DNA of 32,301 nt from Oscillospiraceae bacterium. Its GTDB lineage: Bacteria; Bacillota; Clostridia; Oscillospirales; Oscillospiraceae. The notes beneath the pieces were generated by a model, which worked only from the letters and a program-made list of their open reading frames with translations, ran no database searches and was not told the origin of the DNA. The DNA is taken from positions 1 to 32,301 of the forward strand of contig JAJBUC010000088.1 of the NCBI GenBank assembly GCA_020860545.1, in the 5' to 3' direction. The translations under genes and the position numbers were made by a program. Shown here piece by piece: positions 1-8,915 of this stretch (the first letter of the stretch is position 1; every line of letters begins with the position of its first letter).

Positions 1-204
1 CATCTACACTTCCTCCAAATGTAAATATCATGGAATAAAAGGAAATTACACTTTTTTATTATAATCAAAAGAATAGATTGAAGGAAAACGCACCGCCGGT
101 TTCAGTTTCAGCACCAAAGGTACATCATCCGAATACTCTCGATCGATGCGGTTGACGAAGCGTTCGGATTTTGTTTCGTAACGACAGACTGGCTTATCAA
201 TCAT

Positions 205-240
205 AGCACATCTGCATTGCATTTGCAATGCAGATGTGCT
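205..240. repeat. Perfect inverted repeat, 17-bp arms with 2-nt (TT) centre: AGCACATCTGCATTGCA-TT-TGCAATGCAGATGTGCT
   Basis: Read directly: 205-221 is the exact reverse complement of 224-240. A related smaller one (GCAATACA-TT-TGTATTGC) is at 264-281. Confidence 0.9.
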
Positions 241-292
241 GCTTGCAATAGCGCATAATATTAGCAATACATTTGTATTGCGTGGTGATATT

Positions 293-478
293 TTGTCAAA
301 GTTTAAAGTTCCGTCTATTCCCCCTACTACAAATAAAACGATACGGTTTCCGAACGATGTTATTTCAGACATTGAGCATGCAATCAAGGGGAAGGATTGC
401 ACTTTTTCAGCCTTTGTGGTTGCTGCGGTCCGTGCTGCCTTAGAAGAAATAAAGGAAGCAGATGACCGTTCGAATTAG
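293..478 (+). CDS. Small ribbon-helix-helix-like (CopG/Arc-type) protein, probable start TTG at 293
   Basis: ORF 236..478; the part LSKFKVPSIPPTTNKTIRFPNDVISDIEHAIKGKDCTFSAFVVAAVRAALEEIKE has the beta-strand (KTIRFP) plus two-helix look of RHH proteins. Start codon uncertain; weak RBS. Confidence 0.45.
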   Translation: MSKFKVPSIPPTTNKTIRFPNDVISDIEHAIKGKDCTFSAFVVAAVRAALEEIKEADDRSN

Positions 479-615
479 GAGTTGATACATTGCTCGAGTA
501 GTTTTTATGCCACCGGCTGTATGCCTTTTGTAACGCGATATCCGGCGTACACCGCGCAGGGGAAAAAGGCATTTCCGCGCAGACAAGCGCATACCTCTTA
601 ACAGAGGTGATTACA

Positions 616-2064
616 ATGGGCTTTGTCGCGCGCCTGAGCGACTTTATCTGGAACCCGTGGCTTTTGACGCTCTTTCTGTTCGTGGGTCTATACTACTCCG
701 TGCGCACGGGTTTTTTCCAGCTGTTTGATATCAAGCTCTGGCTCAAGGAAACCCTCGGGAGTCTCTTCCAGCGGTCGGAGAAAACGAAGCAGGGCGGCCT
801 GACACGCTTTCAGGCCCTCTCCACGGCACTCGCGGCGACAATCGGCACCGGCTCCATCGCCGGGGTTGCAACCGCCATCTTTTTCGGCGGGCCGGGTGCG
901 GTCTTTTGGATGTGGGTATCCGCCTTTCTGGGGATGATGACGGGCTGCGCGGAAAAAATTCTGTCGGTGCGCTATCATCAAAAAGGCAAACATGGCGGCT
1001 TTTTCGGCGGCCCGATGTACTACATGGAAAAGGGCGTAAAAAGCCGTTTTCTGGCGTGTATGTTTTCACTCTGCTGTGTGGCGGCGTCGCTCGCGGGCGG
1101 GAATCTGGTGCAGGCCAACTCCATCTCCACCGCGTTGGAGGCTTCCGCCGGTGTGTCCCGGCTCTGGGTAGGGCTTGTGGTTGCGATCGCCGCGGGCGTC
1201 GTTATTTTTGGCGGCGTGGAGCGGATCGGGAAACTGAGTGAGCGGCTGGTGCCGTGCATGGCCATTCTATTCATCGGAGGCGGCCTTGTGGTGCTCGCAC
1301 ACCACATCGACGCGGTGCCTGCAGCGTTTTCCAGTATTTTCTCCTCCGCCTTCGGCTCTCCAAAGGCCGCAGTGGGCGGGGGGATCGGCTACGGCGTCGC
1401 GCAGGCGCTGCGCTACGGCGTCGCCAGGGGCGTCTTCACCAACGAGGCGGGCATGGGCTCCTCCGCCATGGCGCATGCAGCAGCACAGGTGAAGGAACCT
1501 GCCAAGCAGGGAATGTGGGGGATTTTTGAGGTGTTCGTCGCGAGCATTCTGGTCTGCTCGGTCACGGCGCTGGTCATCCTCACGAGCGGTGTATACGACA
1601 TGGAGTCGGCACTGCTGGCCATCCAGAGCGGCACAGTGACAAACGGGATGCTCGGCGCGCCGCTCTCCGCCGCCGCCTTTGCCACGGTGCTCGGACACGG
1701 CGGGAGCATCCTCGTCACGGTCTGCCTGATGCTCTTCGCCTTCACCTCTCTCGTGGGTTGGAGCTATTACGGCGAGCAGAGCCTGCGCTATCTGACAGGC
1801 ACGGAGCGCTTTCGCACGCCCTATCGCATCTGCTGCATGGTCATGATTGTTGTGGGAAGCATCGGCGATATCAGCCTCGTCTGGCAGATGAGTGACATTT
1901 TTAACGGACTCATGGCACTCCCTAACCTGCTGGCCCTGCTACTGCTCTCGCCTGAAGCGCTGGATTTACTGCGCCGCTGGCGATATGGGGAAAAGGGCCA
2001 TGGCAAATTGACAGAACACCTGCATTATGCTACACTGAAAACACACAGAAAAAAAATATCCTAA
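616..2064 (+). CDS. Alanine/sodium symporter, AGCS family
   Basis: ORF 607..2064; RTGFFQLFDIKLW, TALAATIGTGSIAGVATAIFFGGPGAVFWMW, GVARGVFTNEAGMGSSAMAHAAA are AGCS signatures. ATG at 616 preferred over GTG 607 because AGAGGTG at 603-609 is a well-spaced RBS. Confidence 0.92.
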   Translation: MGFVARLSDFIWNPWLLTLFLFVGLYYSVRTGFFQLFDIKLWLKETLGSLFQRSEKTKQGGLTRFQALSTALAATIGTGSIAGVATAIFFGGPGAVFWMWVSAFLGMMTGCAEKILSVRYHQKGKHGGFFGGPMYYMEKGVKSRFLACMFSLCCVAASLAGGNLVQANSISTALEASAGVSRLWVGLVVAIAAGVVIFGGVERIGKLSERLVPCMAILFIGGGLVVLAHHIDAVPAAFSSIFSSAFGSPKAAVGGGIGYGVAQALRYGVARGVFTNEAGMGSSAMAHAAAQVKEPAKQGMWGIFEVFVASILVCSVTALVILTSGVYDMESALLAIQSGTVTNGMLGAPLSAAAFATVLGHGGSILVTVCLMLFAFTSLVGWSYYGEQSLRYLTGTERFRTPYRICCMVMIVVGSIGDISLVWQMSDIFNGLMALPNLLALLLLSPEALDLLRRWRYGEKGHGKLTEHLHYATLKTHRKKIS

Positions 2065-2119
2065 TCTGTTCCCGCTCGGATCAGAATGGAAAAATTATAG
2101 ATATATTGGGTGACGTAAC

Positions 2120-3226
2120 ATGGTAACGCAAGAGGACGCGGCATTGCAGCAGCTCCGGGAATATGCCCTCAGTTATCGCCTGGATGAATATTTCAACCTT
2201 GCCAAGCACTTGCTCTCCACCGCCAGCGGAGAGATGCTCGGCAGAGTATACTTGAGCCTCGCGCAGGTAAAGCTTTGTATCACAGACGAGACGCTGCTGG
2301 ATGACTGCCTGCACGCTAAGGCGCTCTTGCCGGAAGGATACCGGGAGCAGCCATATTTTCAGCAGATGGAGCCGCATGATGCCAACACCATTTTGCTCTT
2401 TCCGCAGAAGGCCGGATATTTTATCAGATTTTTATCCGCGCTGGCGCAGGCACAGGACATATTCGAGCAATTTTTGGGGGAATACGGCAAATTTTCATGT
2501 CTGCAGGCTAAACATGAGATCCTCTACTTTACAGGCCGAATCGACGAGGATGCCGTCGCCGCCGTGAATGTGATGAATACGCGCTTCAAAGAGCTGGGGG
2601 ATCTCACCCGCGCGGTTTACACCAGCTATCTGCTTGTCCGCGGCTGTATCAAGCTGGGGCGGGTGGTGGATGCCAGACAGGCGACCCTGGATATGGCACG
2701 CTGGGCGCTGGACAATCCGGATGCGCCCTGCGGCTATATGTACAAAGGCGTCCGGTCGTGGATAAACCTGACAACAGGATGGGGCGGAGACGCCCCACGG
2801 TTTTATACCACGCCGGACGGCAGTGTGTATCCTATGCTTGATGAGCGCAACAGCGCAATGCAACAAGGCGTCGCGGAAAATGGCCCAACGGAAAAGCCGT
2901 TTGTTGCGATGGCCAGACAAATTTCTCCGGAAATCGTCACCCTGCGCTGGTACTATGCAGAGATCTACCGCGCTGTCGTATATTTTAAGTACGACGATTT
3001 AAAAAACGCGCAAGCCACATTCCAGCGCCTGTATCCGGCGGCGCATGGCAACAGAGTGAACATGCCCTTTGTGGAATACGGCGCGCAGATCGTACCGTTT
3101 CTCGATTATCTGCTGAAAAGCGGCGGGCAGTACGATCAGATGTGGCTTGCGCAGCTTCGGGATATGGCGCTCGATTATGAGGAAAAGCTCAATGCGTTAC
3201 GCCAAACAGAGGAGATCGATTTTTAA
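2120..3226 (+). CDS. Hypothetical protein, predicted alpha-helical/TPR-like
   Basis: 368-aa uninterrupted ORF, helix-rich composition, no family recognised. Confidence 0.7.
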   Translation: MVTQEDAALQQLREYALSYRLDEYFNLAKHLLSTASGEMLGRVYLSLAQVKLCITDETLLDDCLHAKALLPEGYREQPYFQQMEPHDANTILLFPQKAGYFIRFLSALAQAQDIFEQFLGEYGKFSCLQAKHEILYFTGRIDEDAVAAVNVMNTRFKELGDLTRAVYTSYLLVRGCIKLGRVVDARQATLDMARWALDNPDAPCGYMYKGVRSWINLTTGWGGDAPRFYTTPDGSVYPMLDERNSAMQQGVAENGPTEKPFVAMARQISPEIVTLRWYYAEIYRAVVYFKYDDLKNAQATFQRLYPAAHGNRVNMPFVEYGAQIVPFLDYLLKSGGQYDQMWLAQLRDMALDYEEKLNALRQTEEIDF

Positions 3227-3231
3227 GCGTT

Positions 3232-3597
3232 TTACAGATATAAGTACAGGTAATCTTCAATCACGTCAAAAAGATGCGCGTACTCCACTTCAAACTCGTT
3301 GAGCATGTCGACCAGCCCCGTGATAAATCCCTGCTTGGTTGAGATATCGGGGATCGTAAACTGTAAATCCATGCGCTCGCCCTGGCGCTGATAGACGGCA
3401 ATACCGTAACCGGTATAGGCGCTGACGTCCGGCGTGGTATAGGTCTCCTGCATGACGCAGTAAAGATACGGGAATTCTACTGCAGGATTGATTTTGGATG
3501 CATTTTCTCTACGTGCTAAACTCGGTGGAATCGGCCTGTTGGTATTTGGGTTGTAATCCGTGTTTCCCCGCGTGGGCAATGATGATTCTTTCCGCAT
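3232..3597 (-). CDS. Small conserved hypothetical protein, possibly DUF6514-like
   Basis: 121-aa ORF (YTGYGIAVYQRQGERMDLQFTIPDISTKQGFITGLVDMLNEFEVEYAHLFDVIEDYL); convergent with the preceding ORF; AAAGGA upstream of the start. The family link is a weak recollection. Confidence 0.5.
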   Translation of the reverse strand: MRKESSLPTRGNTDYNPNTNRPIPPSLARRENASKINPAVEFPYLYCVMQETYTTPDVSAYTGYGIAVYQRQGERMDLQFTIPDISTKQGFITGLVDMLNEFEVEYAHLFDVIEDYLYLYL

Positions 3598-3767
3598 CGT
3601 GTATCATTCCTTTCTTTTCCAGCCCGATGATTGATATCGGACGCGTCCGTTTACTTGTCAGATTGATTATACATGATAGTCAGCGGTAAAACGACACCCC
3701 AAAGGGTGATATTTCGATTCGATCGCTGATTTTTGTGTGGTATTCGACGTTTTCGCTATGTCGGTGT

Positions 3768-3810
3768 AAAAAAATTCCGCTGCAGGTAGATACCCGCAGC
3801 GGAATTTTTT
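3768..3810 (-). terminator. Rho-independent-type hairpin, downstream of the VWA/SLH gene
   Basis: AAAAAAATTCCGCTGC...GCAGCGGAATTTTTT; A/T-flanked on both sides, so possibly bidirectional. Confidence 0.85.
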
Positions 3811-3822
3811 CCTGTCTTTTCT

Positions 3823-6672
3823 TTATCCGTAGCTGAAAAGCTTCGGATTGGCGCTTGTCTCCTCAAGCGATTTCCAGTCTGGATTTTCCCTGATCCCCGT
3901 CCATTGCTCGTCCCCGTCTGTGTCCAGTTCATAATAGTGGGAGTTTGTAGCCTCCTGCACATCATAGTAGTACCACTTGGTGTGCTCCATATTGTCCGAC
4001 CATGTCACCATGCCCGTATAGAGTTCGTCGTCGCTATCCACATGGCGCTCCAGCACACGGTTGAGCAGTGTCATCACTTCGGCCCTTGTGATATACGCAT
4101 CCGGGCGGAAGGTACCGTCTTCATACCCTGTGATGTAGCCAAGCCGCGCTGCTTTTTCGATGTCCGCCTGGGCCCAGTGTCCGTCAATATCGCTGAAGGT
4201 GAGCGTACTGGTGCCGTCCTCTGTTTCAAACCGGGCCGCAAGCGTTGCAAACTCTGCCCTTGTGATATAACCAGAGGGCTGAAAGCTCCCATCTGCGTAG
4301 CCGGATAGGATCCCGCCATTGGCCATTGTGGATATGGCGTTATTGGACCAGCGCGCAGATGCAACATCGTTGAACCCGCTTGACTGTGACCAGTATTCTA
4401 TGCGCGAGTCATTCGTCAGAAGCCGGAAAAAGACGGTGGCCGCTTCCTCTCTTGTAATGTTGTTTTCAGGCCGCACGTCTTCTTCCGGGTAGCCTATGAT
4501 ATAGGAAAAATGGTTTTCTTTATCCAGCGCAGGCTGGCTGCCGCCACCGGAAGCCGATGTTGTCCATACTGCGTACAGATTCACATTCTTTGCCGGCATG
4601 GTAAAGGTATCACCGGCTGTATAGACTACAGTGCCGTCTACTTCCTCACTCCAGCCCAGAAAGGAATATCCGGTGGGTGCCGTAAAGATGCTGCCTCTTT
4701 TTACGGTAACCGTCGTCCCGGAGCTGATGCCGCTTGTCACATCGTCGTCTTCTCCCAGCGTGGTGTTCGGATGATAGGTCAATTTATAGGTGCTGCTGCC
4801 GCCACTTCCGCCGCCGCCTGTGGACGTGGACGTTTTCGTGCCGACCACCAGCGGAATGGGAAATTCCCTGTCCTGCCCGCCTTCGACAGGCATAAGCGTC
4901 GTCGTGTCGTTGGTTGGATACGCCTGTCCATACACAAACCCCGAAGCGTCCGTCTGAAGCGTCACCCTGTATGTAATGTACACTGTCTCACCGGCGCTCA
5001 GATTGAGCCCTTCCACCGTCACCGTGTCGTTGCTGAAAGCAACTGTTACCCCATCAAGCAGCGCGTCATCCGATGCGGCAAGTTTGAAGTCCGCGCCATC
5101 CTGCGCAGCTGACTCAAACTGAATAAAATCCGGCCCCATCGGGTCTGTGATGGTTCCATTTTGTATTGAGTCGGTAATCGCACCGTAGATCTGGCTGGAT
5201 AACACGTCAATCAGATCGTCTAACGCGCTGACATCAAAATACGTGCTGCCCTCGATCCCGTCACTCGATACGTTTTTCAGCACATACTCCGCCTGCGTTT
5301 TCATAGGAAAGGGTGAACCGAACGCAAACACCGGTCCCACAAAACCGGATCTGCCATCATAGGGGTGAACCGTGGTGCCGCTACTCCCAAACCTTGCGCT
5401 GAAATAACACGCCATGTTGGGGACGGAACCAATGTAATCCTCCAAATCGAAGTCTTTCGTCGTAAGCTGTACCTCAATTTCATATGTGGCCCCGGCGGGT
5501 ACCGTTTCGGTGTAGTTCACTGCGCCGGCTGCATTTCTGGTCACCATTTCGCTGTAGCTATATACCCCTGTCTCCACGCCGTCAATCGTAATTCTGCACC
5601 ATGTGTTGGCGATATCCGTATCCAGAAAATCTTCCAGGCCGGACGGCATGTTAAATACCATTGCACATGCCTTACCGGACGCGTCGGGATTGGTATAGCT
5701 TGCATAGAAATTGAGCGTCTCGTCGGGCGAAAAAATGCCATCCGCATTGGTTTCCGTCCAAAAAGCTTCTGTACTGCCATTGGTTAAAGTTGTACTCCAG
5801 GAGAAATTTCCGGTATAATACCCGGCCGCCGGCGTAGAATCAGAGAGCAGAATCCCCACAGAATATACGGTGTTTTGATCCGAGGCGGCTTTGAAATCCA
5901 GAATCTGTCCAATGGTAGCCTCACCGTGATTCGTCACCGCTTTGCCCCCAATGGTATATGCCTGGGCCGCTGTGCAATAAAACTGAGAGCCCGCGCCTAT
6001 GGTTGTACTGTAATCAAAGTCTGTAATTTTATAGCCGGAAAACAGGCCCGTGCCATAGTCCTGCACCGTATCATCCGTTACATCAGCGGCAGCCGTTGCC
6101 GCATAAGAGTAGGTGGGTACTCCATCGCTGAGCAGAATAATGATATGCTGATGGCCATCCGTGCTGTCGAACAGGCTTTCCGCCGCCAGAAGACCATCCT
6201 GCGTGAATGTCCCCTCCGTCATAGACGTCTGCGCGTTAATAAACGTAATCAGCTCTGTCTCATCATTCGTCAGCGGGAGCACATTGCCGGCCGTGTCTGC
6301 ATACCCTACCGCGCCAATTCTTACATTCTCCGTCTGGTTTAACGTCGTTTCGACGAATTCGACGGCGCTCTCCTGCAGTACCTGAAAGCGGGTGCCCGTC
6401 ATACTGTTGGATTCATCCAACACCAATACAATATCCGTCGGCGGTTCCTCCGCCTTGTTTTTCCCTGTCACTTCCAGTGTAATGTCATACTGATTTTTCG
6501 TGCCGGATACAAGCTCGGCGTACTTATTGAGTATCGCCTCGTCATATTCGACCCCTGCTTCCCCTCCAGGCTGCAGATTTTCGGTATCCGCTGCGACCAC
6601 AGAGATCTGCATGCTCCCTGCAAGCAGGGCAGCCGCTGCAACTGAACTAAATATTTTCTTCCACGTTCCCAT
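3823..6672 (-). CDS. Secreted surface protein: signal peptide, VWA domain (MIDAS DESNSMTG), InlB/Listeria-Bacteroides-type repeat, three SLH domains
   Basis: ORF 3823..6702; start moved to ATG 6672 (AAGGATGGGG RBS). Motifs: DIVLVLDESNSMTG; YSFLGWSEEVDGTVVYTAGDTFTMPAKNVNLYAVW; SLH units such as GYADGSFQPSGYITRAEFATLAARF and GYEDGTFRPDAYITRAEVMTLLNRVL. Confidence 0.88.
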   Translation of the reverse strand: MGTWKKIFSSVAAAALLAGSMQISVVAADTENLQPGGEAGVEYDEAILNKYAELVSGTKNQYDITLEVTGKNKAEEPPTDIVLVLDESNSMTGTRFQVLQESAVEFVETTLNQTENVRIGAVGYADTAGNVLPLTNDETELITFINAQTSMTEGTFTQDGLLAAESLFDSTDGHQHIIILLSDGVPTYSYAATAAADVTDDTVQDYGTGLFSGYKITDFDYSTTIGAGSQFYCTAAQAYTIGGKAVTNHGEATIGQILDFKAASDQNTVYSVGILLSDSTPAAGYYTGNFSWSTTLTNGSTEAFWTETNADGIFSPDETLNFYASYTNPDASGKACAMVFNMPSGLEDFLDTDIANTWCRITIDGVETGVYSYSEMVTRNAAGAVNYTETVPAGATYEIEVQLTTKDFDLEDYIGSVPNMACYFSARFGSSGTTVHPYDGRSGFVGPVFAFGSPFPMKTQAEYVLKNVSSDGIEGSTYFDVSALDDLIDVLSSQIYGAITDSIQNGTITDPMGPDFIQFESAAQDGADFKLAASDDALLDGVTVAFSNDTVTVEGLNLSAGETVYITYRVTLQTDASGFVYGQAYPTNDTTTLMPVEGGQDREFPIPLVVGTKTSTSTGGGGSGGSSTYKLTYHPNTTLGEDDDVTSGISSGTTVTVKRGSIFTAPTGYSFLGWSEEVDGTVVYTAGDTFTMPAKNVNLYAVWTTSASGGGSQPALDKENHFSYIIGYPEEDVRPENNITREEAATVFFRLLTNDSRIEYWSQSSGFNDVASARWSNNAISTMANGGILSGYADGSFQPSGYITRAEFATLAARFETEDGTSTLTFSDIDGHWAQADIEKAARLGYITGYEDGTFRPDAYITRAEVMTLLNRVLERHVDSDDELYTGMVTWSDNMEHTKWYYYDVQEATNSHYYELDTDGDEQWTGIRENPDWKSLEETSANPKLFSYG

Positions 6673-6813
6673 TTTTCGCCCCATCCTTTCTTGATTTGTC
6701 ACCGGTTATTACATTAACTTATCCAGTCCAGTTTTGCAATTGTCAAAACAACTAAAAATTACAAAACTCTACGTTTTTAGCACATATTTTTATATTTGTA
6801 ACCAATATTAGGT

Positions 6814-6862
6814 AAAAAAATGGGCTGGCGTGGGGTGTGCAAACACGCCCTACGCCAGCCCT
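6814..6862 (-). terminator. Rho-independent terminator downstream of rplL
   Basis: Minus strand: GGGCTGGCGT-AGGGCGTG-TTT-GCACACCCC-ACGCCAGCCC-ATTTTTTT. Confidence 0.85.
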
Positions 6863-6873
6863 TTGAACCGAAA

Positions 6874-7251
6874 TTACTTGAGCTCGACCTTTGCGCCGAC
6901 CTCTTCCAGCTTCTTCTTGAGTTCCTCGGCCTCGTCCTTCGAGACGCCTTCCTTCAGCGCCTTCGGTGCGGATTCAACCATTGCCTTCGCGTCGGCCAGA
7001 CCCAGTCCGGTGATCTCACGAACCACCTTGATGACCTTGATCTTCTCTGCGCCGGTTTCGGCCAGAACAACATCAAACTCCGTCTTCTCAGCGGCAGCGG
7101 CGGCCTCACCACCGCCAGCGGCGGCGGGCGCAGCCATAGCGGCGGCGGAAACACCGAATTCTTCCTCCAGTGCGTGCACCAGCTCGGACAGCTCCAGAAC
7201 GGTCAGCGCTTTGACTTCTTCAATCAAAGTGGCAATTTTTGTATCAGCCAT
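6874..7251 (-). CDS. rplL: 50S ribosomal protein L7/L12
   Basis: 125 aa: [33 protein letters not shown]...[39 protein letters not shown]. Confidence 0.98.
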   Translation of the reverse strand: MADTKIATLIEEVKALTVLELSELVHALEEEFGVSAAAMAAPAAAGGGEAAAAAEKTEFDVVLAETGAEKIKVIKVVREITGLGLADAKAMVESAPKALKEGVSKDEAEELKKKLEEVGAKVELK

Positions 7252-7295
7252 GATAGTAAACCTCCTAAAATGTAGTATTTAATTCAGATAACTGC

Positions 7296-7973
7296 TTATT
7301 CAGCGGGTGTCTCTTCGGCAGGGGCATCCGTTGCGGCCTCCTCTGCCGGTGCTTCCGTCACGGCTTCCGAAGCCGGTGCTTCCTCTGCCGGTGCTTCTGC
7401 TGCCGGCTCGGCGACAGCTTCCTCTGCGGGGGCTTCGGCTGCCGGCGCTTCCTCTGCGGCCTTCTCTGCAGGTACGCCGCCCTTTTCCGCAATCGCCTTG
7501 ATGACAATGGCAAGGCTTGTGATCGGCGCAAGCATCGTACCGAGCACCTGCGCGAGGAGTACGTCCTTCGACGGCAGCGCGGCAAGCGCGGCGACATCGG
7601 CCAGAGGGAGTATTTTCCCCTCCATAAAGCCCGCCTTGATGGTAAACTTTTCGTCTCCGAGCGCTTTTGCGTACTTGCTGATGATACGCATCGGCGTCAG
7701 GGGATCCTCCGTGCTGGTCGCAAGCGACGTGGTGCCGTTGAGGATCGGGTCAAGCTCATCAAAGCCGATGTTTTTGACGGCAAAGCGCGCAAGGGTGTTC
7801 TTGATGACCGTGTACTCCACATTGTTTTCACGCAGCTCATTGCGCAGTGCAGTGTCCTCCGCAACGGTGATGCCCTGATAATCAATGAACAGACCGCTCG
7901 CGGCGGACTGCAGGCGCTCGGTCAGCGCAGCGACAAAAGCCTGCTTTTCGCTTAAAACTTTTGCGTTTGGCAT
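7296..7973 (-). CDS. rplJ: 50S ribosomal protein L10 with Ala/Glu/Pro-rich C-terminal extension
   Basis: 225 aa; canonical L10 body (SEKQAFVAALTERLQSAASGLFIDYQGITVAEDTALRNELRENNVEYTVIKNTL...) followed by a roughly 50-aa EEAPAAEAPAEEAVAEPAAEAPAEE... tail. Confidence 0.96.
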   Translation of the reverse strand: MPNAKVLSEKQAFVAALTERLQSAASGLFIDYQGITVAEDTALRNELRENNVEYTVIKNTLARFAVKNIGFDELDPILNGTTSLATSTEDPLTPMRIISKYAKALGDEKFTIKAGFMEGKILPLADVAALAALPSKDVLLAQVLGTMLAPITSLAIVIKAIAEKGGVPAEKAAEEAPAAEAPAEEAVAEPAAEAPAEEAPASEAVTEAPAEEAATDAPAEETPAE

Positions 7974-7987
7974 GTTTTACATTCACC

Positions 7988-8108
7988 TCCGGAAAAATAA
8001 AATGCTGCTTTCGCGTTCAAGACACGAAAACAGCATAAAAAATCATCACAAAATGCTGTATCCTCGGCAGGAATTACGGCGGGACTCCACCTGCTGTCTA
8101 TGAACACA
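7988..8108 (-). ncRNA. L10 (rplJ) leader: autoregulatory 5' UTR with an attenuator-type hairpin
   Basis: Minus strand has AGACAGCAGGTGG...CCTGCCGAGG (typical L10 leader core), then ATGCTGTTTTCGTG...CGCGAAAGCAGCAT-TTTATTTTT hairpin before the rplJ RBS GGAGGTG. Confidence 0.82.
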
Positions 8109-8114
8109 AAACGA

Positions 8115-8144
8115 ATTATAACACCCAACCTGGGGTGGTGTCAA
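8115..8144 (-). promoter_or_regulatory. Sigma-A-type promoter for rplJL
   Basis: Minus strand TTGACA (8144-8139), 18-nt spacer, TATAAT (8120-8115), just upstream of the L10 leader. Confidence 0.8.
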
Positions 8145-8150
8145 GCTTTT

Positions 8151-8915
8151 TTAAATCACACGGTTGCGCAGTACACCGATGCCCGCAATCTCCACCTCGA
8201 CGGTATCCCCTTTTTGCATCGGGCCAATGCCCGCGGGGGTACCGGTGGTCACCACGTCGCCCGGTTCCAGTGTCATTGCGGCGGTGATGAACGCCAGCAG
8301 CTCCGGTATTCTGGTCAGAAACTGCGCGGTGTTCCCCTGCTGCACCACGGTGCCGTTGACCCGTGTCCGGATGTCCAGTGCATGGGGGTCGACCGCATCG
8401 GTGAGCACGGGGCCGATGGGCGCAAAGCCGTCCATCGCCTTGGCGCGCGTCCACTGTCCGTCCAGATTTTGAATATCACGCGCGGTAATGTCGTTGAGGC
8501 AGGTATAGCCCAGGATATAGTCTGCAAAGTCTTTCGGCTTTACAGCCTTTGCCCTGCGGGAGATCACAAAGGCCAGTTCCCCCTCGTAGTCCAGTCTTGT
8601 GACAAAATCCGGCGCACATACCGCTCCCTCCGGGTGGTTCACTGTATTCGGCCCCTTGAGGAAGAGAATGGGGTGGTCGGGGACGTCATTGCCCAGCTCG
8701 AGCGCATGATCGCGGTAGTTTTTCCCGACACAGACGATTTTCGTCGCCTCACAGGGGGCGAGGAGGCGGCATGTATGCAGCGGCAGCGCCGCCCCGTCAT
8801 AGCGCAGCAGACCCGAAAAAGGCGGAACTGCAAGGGTGCGGACGGTTTCCCCCTCCAGCACGCCCCAGACCGGGGTATCCCCCCGTATTATTTTGACATA
8901 CCTCAAAGCGTACAC
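8151..8915 (-). CDS. Fumarylacetoacetate hydrolase family protein
   Basis: 254 aa: KIVCVGKNYRDHALELGNDVPDHPILFLKGPNTV...LDYEGELAFVISRRAK...GYTCLNDITARDIQ...GDVVTTGTPAGIG. Confidence 0.93.
   Translation of the reverse strand: MYALRYVKIIRGDTPVWGVLEGETVRTLAVPPFSGLLRYDGAALPLHTCRLLAPCEATKIVCVGKNYRDHALELGNDVPDHPILFLKGPNTVNHPEGAVCAPDFVTRLDYEGELAFVISRRAKAVKPKDFADYILGYTCLNDITARDIQNLDGQWTRAKAMDGFAPIGPVLTDAVDPHALDIRTRVNGTVVQQGNTAQFLTRIPELLAFITAAMTLEPGDVVTTGTPAGIGPMQKGDTVEVEIAGIGVLRNRVI

Noticed and set aside
607-615. GTG 607 as start of the AGCS transporter
   Set aside because: The GTG overlaps the AGAGGTG Shine-Dalgarno-like sequence that is well placed for ATG 616.
3638-3649. 12-bp palindrome CGGACGCGTCCG
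   Set aside because: Short, isolated and not positioned at a recognisable promoter; expected by chance at appreciable frequency in GC-rich DNA.
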